64,000 nt of DNA, taken from assembly GCA_964465375.1 (NCBI GenBank), contig CAYXIJ010000001.1:1-64000 (forward strand), in the 5' to 3' direction. Source of the stretch: CAJWKT01 sp964465375 (GTDB lineage Bacteria; Pseudomonadota; Gammaproteobacteria; Steroidobacterales; Rariloculaceae). The translations under genes were made by a program, and so were the position numbers. A model generated the notes under the pieces. The model did no database searches. It saw only the letters and a list, made by a program, of their open reading frames with translations, and was not told where the DNA came from. Shown piece after piece: positions 61,136-64,000 of this stretch. Positions within the stretch are counted from its first letter, which is position 1. Each line of letters starts with the position of its first letter.

Positions 61136-61405
61136 TTATTGTGTCTCCACAAGATCAATTTCGTTCGGCAGCGCAAGACCCGAAATTGAAGTATCAGGCG
61201 TAGGTGTAGGCGTAGGTGTAGGTGTAGGTGTAGGTGTAGGTACCGGTGTGGGTGTGGGTGTAGAACCACCACCGCCTCCGCCTCCGCCTCCGCCTCCGCA
61301 GGCACTGATCGCAAAAACGGCCAGCACTAATAGCAAGGCCCTCCCTTTTGAGAGCAAAGGTATCCCACCTACACTCAGTTGCACTCGTTTTAACATTTGA
61401 TCCAT
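61136..61405 (-). CDS. Repeat-rich small lipoprotein (poly-Gly and Thr-Pro repeats)
   Basis: About 89 residues from ATG 61405 after GAGGTGGGAG. Lipobox FAISAC is followed by a run of glycines and then about fourteen Thr-Pro (one Val-Pro) dipeptides, ending in a short globular-looking tail. The chain would form a flexible linker from the lipid anchor. Because the mature tail is only about 20 residues, it may be an anchor or spacer for the large secreted protein encoded next. It is directly upstream of 58335-61118. Confidence 0.65.
   Translation of the reverse strand: MDQMLKRVQLSVGGIPLLSKGRALLLVLAVFAISACGGGGGGGGGGGSTPTPTPVPTPTPTPTPTPTPTPDTSISGLALPNEIDLVETQ
61198..61304. repeat. Coding microsatellites: GTAGGT-type hexamer and CCGCCT hexamer arrays
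   Basis: From about 61198 to 61262 the plus strand is a near-perfect tandem GTAGGT/GTGGGT array (Thr-Pro codons on the minus strand). From about 61265 to 61302 it is CCGCCT units (Gly codons). The units are multiples of three, so copy-number change would alter linker length without a frameshift. Confidence 0.85.
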
Positions 61406-61693
61406 CTCCCACCTCATAACTGATATTCTGCCTTTCAAAGCGACCAGCCAATCAAACAGACTAATGTGAACTTAACCTCATGTGATAAGCGTACGCCATA
61501 CTCGTGCTCTTTTTCCTAGGTCAATAAACTCGCCTACCCGGAAGGTATTCTATCTCGAGATTGAAGGCTCTACAACGCGGAGAAAAAAAATATTTAATTC
61601 TTATAAATTAATCACTTAAATATAAATTATTTGTAGTTCACCGCGCCTTACTTATGGCTCGGTCACATGATTCCGCCGCTACGAAAATACTCC

Positions 61694-62611
61694 CTAAAAA
61701 AATCTAACCAAAAAATCGGCCATCCTTTTTATTGCTTGGGTCGCTTCAGGAAACATCTCTTCAAAATGCAAAAAACCGTGGGGCATACCTTCATAGTAGG
61801 ACTCTTCGCACACTATGTTGGACTCCCTCAATTTCTGGGCCAAAGCCTTTGAGCTTGCCATGAGTCCATCGTTGGTTCCGCAAAGTATATGGGTAGGTGG
61901 AAACTTCTCTGCCACGTGGATAGGGCTTACCCAAGGATGATGAAGGAGATCTCTGTTTCGGTCCGGTCCTAGATAGGAGCCAATCATCATTTCCGATATT
62001 AAATCAACGCCTCGAAATTCGGCCTGATCTCCTTCGGCGTCCGTTAGGCTGGCAAAGTCAACCACCGCATAAATCAGTAATATGCTTTGTATAGTCACCT
62101 TATCATCATCGGTCAGGGCTGCTGCTGCTGCTGCTGCCAAATTTCCACCGGCCGAATCTCCCCCCACAGACAACCTAGTAGGGTCTCCACCAAATTCATT
62201 GCAGTGCCCAAAAACCCATCGGATGGCTTCCATACAATCGTTAAAGCCTTCAGGAAAAGGGTTTTCCGGGGCCAGAGCATAATCTACATTAAAGACAAGA
62301 TAACCAGCCTCTGCGAACCGGTGGCATATTTTTCTATGACTCTTGGGGCTACCGGCAAACCACCCCCCACCATGGAAATAGATTAAAACGGGAAAAGGCC
62401 CCTCCCCTTGCGGGCTATGAATATCCGTACTTAGTACCCTGTTTCCTTTTTTTGCAATTTCTATCCCGCTACGGAAACCACCTATTACTGGAAGGTCATC
62501 ATTTGCGCCCGCCGTATCCATACCCTCTTCCAGCATAGTCCTAAATTCATTGATATCTTTAGGTGACTTTCCCTCAAGGATGCTGGCCAGGGGGTCCCTT
62601 TTTTTATTCAT
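61694..62611 (-). CDS. Alpha/beta hydrolase, hormone-sensitive-lipase-type esterase
   Basis: A 305-residue protein with the HSL-family oxyanion motif IYFHGGGWFAGS and nucleophile elbow VGGDSAGGNLA. The acid is in HILCGTNDGLM and the His in YEGMPHGFLHF. Hydrolyses small acyl esters. A run of seven alanines follows the elbow, encoded by GCT/GCA trinucleotide repeats. Cytoplasmic; no signal peptide. Confidence 0.92.
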   Translation of the reverse strand: MNKKRDPLASILEGKSPKDINEFRTMLEEGMDTAGANDDLPVIGGFRSGIEIAKKGNRVLSTDIHSPQGEGPFPVLIYFHGGGWFAGSPKSHRKICHRFAEAGYLVFNVDYALAPENPFPEGFNDCMEAIRWVFGHCNEFGGDPTRLSVGGDSAGGNLAAAAAAALTDDDKVTIQSILLIYAVVDFASLTDAEGDQAEFRGVDLISEMMIGSYLGPDRNRDLLHHPWVSPIHVAEKFPPTHILCGTNDGLMASSKALAQKLRESNIVCEESYYEGMPHGFLHFEEMFPEATQAIKRMADFLVRFF

Positions 62612-62614
62612 AAT

Positions 62615-63124
62615 TCAACCTAACTCGATTTGATGAATGATTTTCCACAGCTCAACCTCCTCATCAACCTTTACAAGCGAAACTTTTTTTAGGTAAGCCT
62701 TTCTTGGTACTTTAGGAAGCTGAGAGATAACAGAATTCTTCCTTGACTCCTGCTCTTCCCCATAAAACAAACTGATATGCGGAAAAAAATATCTCGACTC
62801 TAATGCAAACGTTTTTTCTAATGAACTTTTTAGTTCGGTGAGCTTTTCAGATTTTAATACTTCTACAAACAACGACTGATAATATTTTTCCCTATAACCA
62901 TAACTCATACACTGCACTTCTACCTCATAGAGTTGTTCTTTCAGGCTGAAAAAAAGATCCACTATGTTGCTGTCTATATTCTCCATTGGGCCTGCCAGGG
63001 TCAAATGAATATCGAAAGTCGGGCCTTGAAGAAAACGTCCCACCTGGGTTTTAAGTTCAGTCAGTTCCTGTGTCGAGGATTCGTCAAATTGACCCCAGAA
63101 CCAATACCCTTTTGAGACTCTCAT
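62615..63124 (-). CDS. 2H phosphoesterase-like protein (2'-5' RNA ligase / CPDase fold)
   Basis: About 169 residues from ATG 63124. Two HxT/S motifs are visible: FDIHLTLAGP and FFPHISLFYG, spaced by about 90 residues, as in the 2H superfamily that acts on cyclic nucleotide phosphates. It lies 3 bp upstream of the esterase gene. Substrate unknown. Confidence 0.8.
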   Translation of the reverse strand: MRVSKGYWFWGQFDESSTQELTELKTQVGRFLQGPTFDIHLTLAGPMENIDSNIVDLFFSLKEQLYEVEVQCMSYGYREKYYQSLFVEVLKSEKLTELKSSLEKTFALESRYFFPHISLFYGEEQESRKNSVISQLPKVPRKAYLKKVSLVKVDEEVELWKIIHQIELG

Positions 63125-63275
63125 TGCAGGCCTATATAAAACTTGCGGATAAACGACCAACCCATTATGCGACGTCTCTGCAGTATGGGCTCGCGCTGTC
63201 GCAATCTTCGATGACTAGAGTGTATCCATAATGTAACCATCTCATCTAATAATTTTTTTAGTTCGATCGAATAAA

Positions 63276-64000
63276 TTATGGTTGCGCAGAAATTACCCAA
63301 GTCGCACAGGGACCCATTACGCCCTCAGGAGTATCAAATTCGCTAAGAGCTTTGCGGATTGCTGTATCGATGGCTGCACGCTGGGCTTCACTGGCGCTTG
63401 CTATCTCTGCAACAGCCGGCCCCATTCGCATCATATAGGCCACGGCATCGTCCATTTTACCGAGTGGCATTTTTTGGTCCACGCCCTCCAGTGAGATATT
63501 CTTAAACCCAGCTGATTTAAGTACCTCGTGAATCCAGTCAGGGTCTGCAAACGAGAAAGGCCCGGGTGCCCTGGGATCAGGTTTTTCGCCGGAACCCGAC
63601 AGCAAAATCTCCTTAGCAGCAGCAACAGGTTGTGCTATCCAGGGGTTTTCAGGTGGTGCCCTCCAGCATAGTGCAACCAGACGCCCATCACTTTTTAGTG
63701 CCCGGTGAAAGTTTTTGAACGCTGATTTAGGTTCTTCAAAAAACATGACCCCAAAACATGAAAAACAGAGGTCATATATATTTTCACCGAGATCCGCCGT
63801 GCCAGCATCCAATAAATCGAATCGCAAATTCTTCGGGGCAGGGCTAAGCTGCTCAGCTAAATCCAAAATCATTTTGGAAACATCTACACCTACGACACGG
63901 CCGGTTGCGCCGACTCTTTTTGTAACTTCTAGGGTGGTTTCGCCGGTACCACACCCAATGTCGAGTACTGTTTCGCCCGCAGCCGGCGCAGCCCTCTGTA
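63276..64000 (-). CDS. Class I SAM-dependent methyltransferase, 5' end cut by window
   Basis: The frame continues past the internal ATG at 63872 to the window edge. It reads TVLDIGCGTGETTLEV and VVGVDVSK upstream, which are motifs I and II of AdoMet methyltransferases. Then comes FDLLDAGTADL, DLCFSCFGVMFFEEP and the RLVALCWRAPPENPW segment typical of UbiE/COQ5-like small-molecule methyltransferases. The true start lies beyond position 64000. Substrate unknown. Confidence 0.88.
   Translation of the reverse strand, partial: QRAAPAAGETVLDIGCGTGETTLEVTKRVGATGRVVGVDVSKMILDLAEQLSPAPKNLRFDLLDAGTADLGENIYDLCFSCFGVMFFEEPKSAFKNFHRALKSDGRLVALCWRAPPENPWIAQPVAAAKEILLSGSGEKPDPRAPGPFSFADPDWIHEVLKSAGFKNISLEGVDQKMPLGKMDDAVAYMMRMGPAVAEIASASEAQRAAIDTAIRKALSEFDTPEGVMGPCATWVISAQP

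Noticed and set aside
61198..61304. Possible CRISPR array
   Set aside because: Units are six bases, without spacers, and lie inside a coding frame as Thr-Pro and Gly codons; this is a microsatellite.

Overview
The window looks like a chromosomal segment of an uncultivated, probably marine or host-associated, gammaproteobacterium. The evidence is gene order and gene content: a dapA / gcvR / bcp / bepA neighbourhood with a BamC-like lipoprotein after dapA, a trmD-rplS pair, a SufB-C-D-S-U-T cluster behind an Rrf2 regulator, class I fructose-bisphosphate aldolase, SppA, TrmH, and a TRAP transporter with a TatT partner. No rRNA, tRNA, insertion sequence, prophage or CRISPR array was seen. Taxonomy below class level cannot be read from the sequence.

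Region by region. (1) 0-6.5 kb: a membrane-anchored winged-helix regulator, then a dense set of small exported proteins of two types. Type A is the DUF6152-like domain beginning His-His-Ser. Type B is a partner domain with motif vRTiYmdG...GySiGrWeGdtLvveT. A steroid 5-alpha-reductase-like membrane enzyme sits between two A/B pairs, and an exported metallo-beta-lactamase (MBL)-fold hydrolase and an NHL-propeller lipoprotein follow. (2) 8-11.6 kb: a tightly overlapping operon of an NhaC-type antiporter, an IPNS-like 2-oxoglutarate/Fe(II)-type oxygenase, an HD-domain protein and an AhpD-like protein. (3) 11.6-17.1 kb: a secretory operon SnoaL-like / B / MBL / B / cytochrome c-PQQ dehydrogenase. 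(4) 17.1-22.2 kb: haem-free-looking membrane proteins including a 48-residue small ORF, and an ECF importer resembling YkoEDC. (5) 22-28 kb: another A/B pair, crotonase and CaiB/BaiF CoA-transferase, an exported Rossmann protein, then the BamC-like protein and dapA. (6) 28-38 kb: gcvR, bcp, bepA, aldolase, and the SUF operon. (7) 38-46 kb: SppA, TRAP (DctM-DctQ-DctP-TatT), rplS, trmD. (8) 46-51.5 kb: VOC protein plus two tandem fused A-B proteins, GntP permease with an alanine/serine-glyoxylate-type aminotransferase. (9) 51.6-57.2 kb: a second Bcp-type peroxiredoxin, YjbQ, TrmH, phosphatase, and another exported MBL/A cassette. (10) 57.2-64 kb: a decayed LysR gene fragment, a multi-pass membrane protein, a large secreted protein of about 927 residues paired with a repeat-rich lipoprotein, an HSL-type esterase, a 2H phosphoesterase-like protein, and a methyltransferase cut by the window edge.

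The main pattern is the repeated A/B secretome. There are seven A domains and eight B domains, found as separate adjacent genes, as fusions, or alone, and three times beside an exported MBL-fold enzyme. In all seven A domains the His-His-Ser motif sits at the predicted signal-peptidase cut, and a second conserved His (in N/A-P-H) follows 27-29 residues later. This suggests a metal site that uses the new N-terminal histidine. Functions of A and B are unknown; the metal idea is inference.
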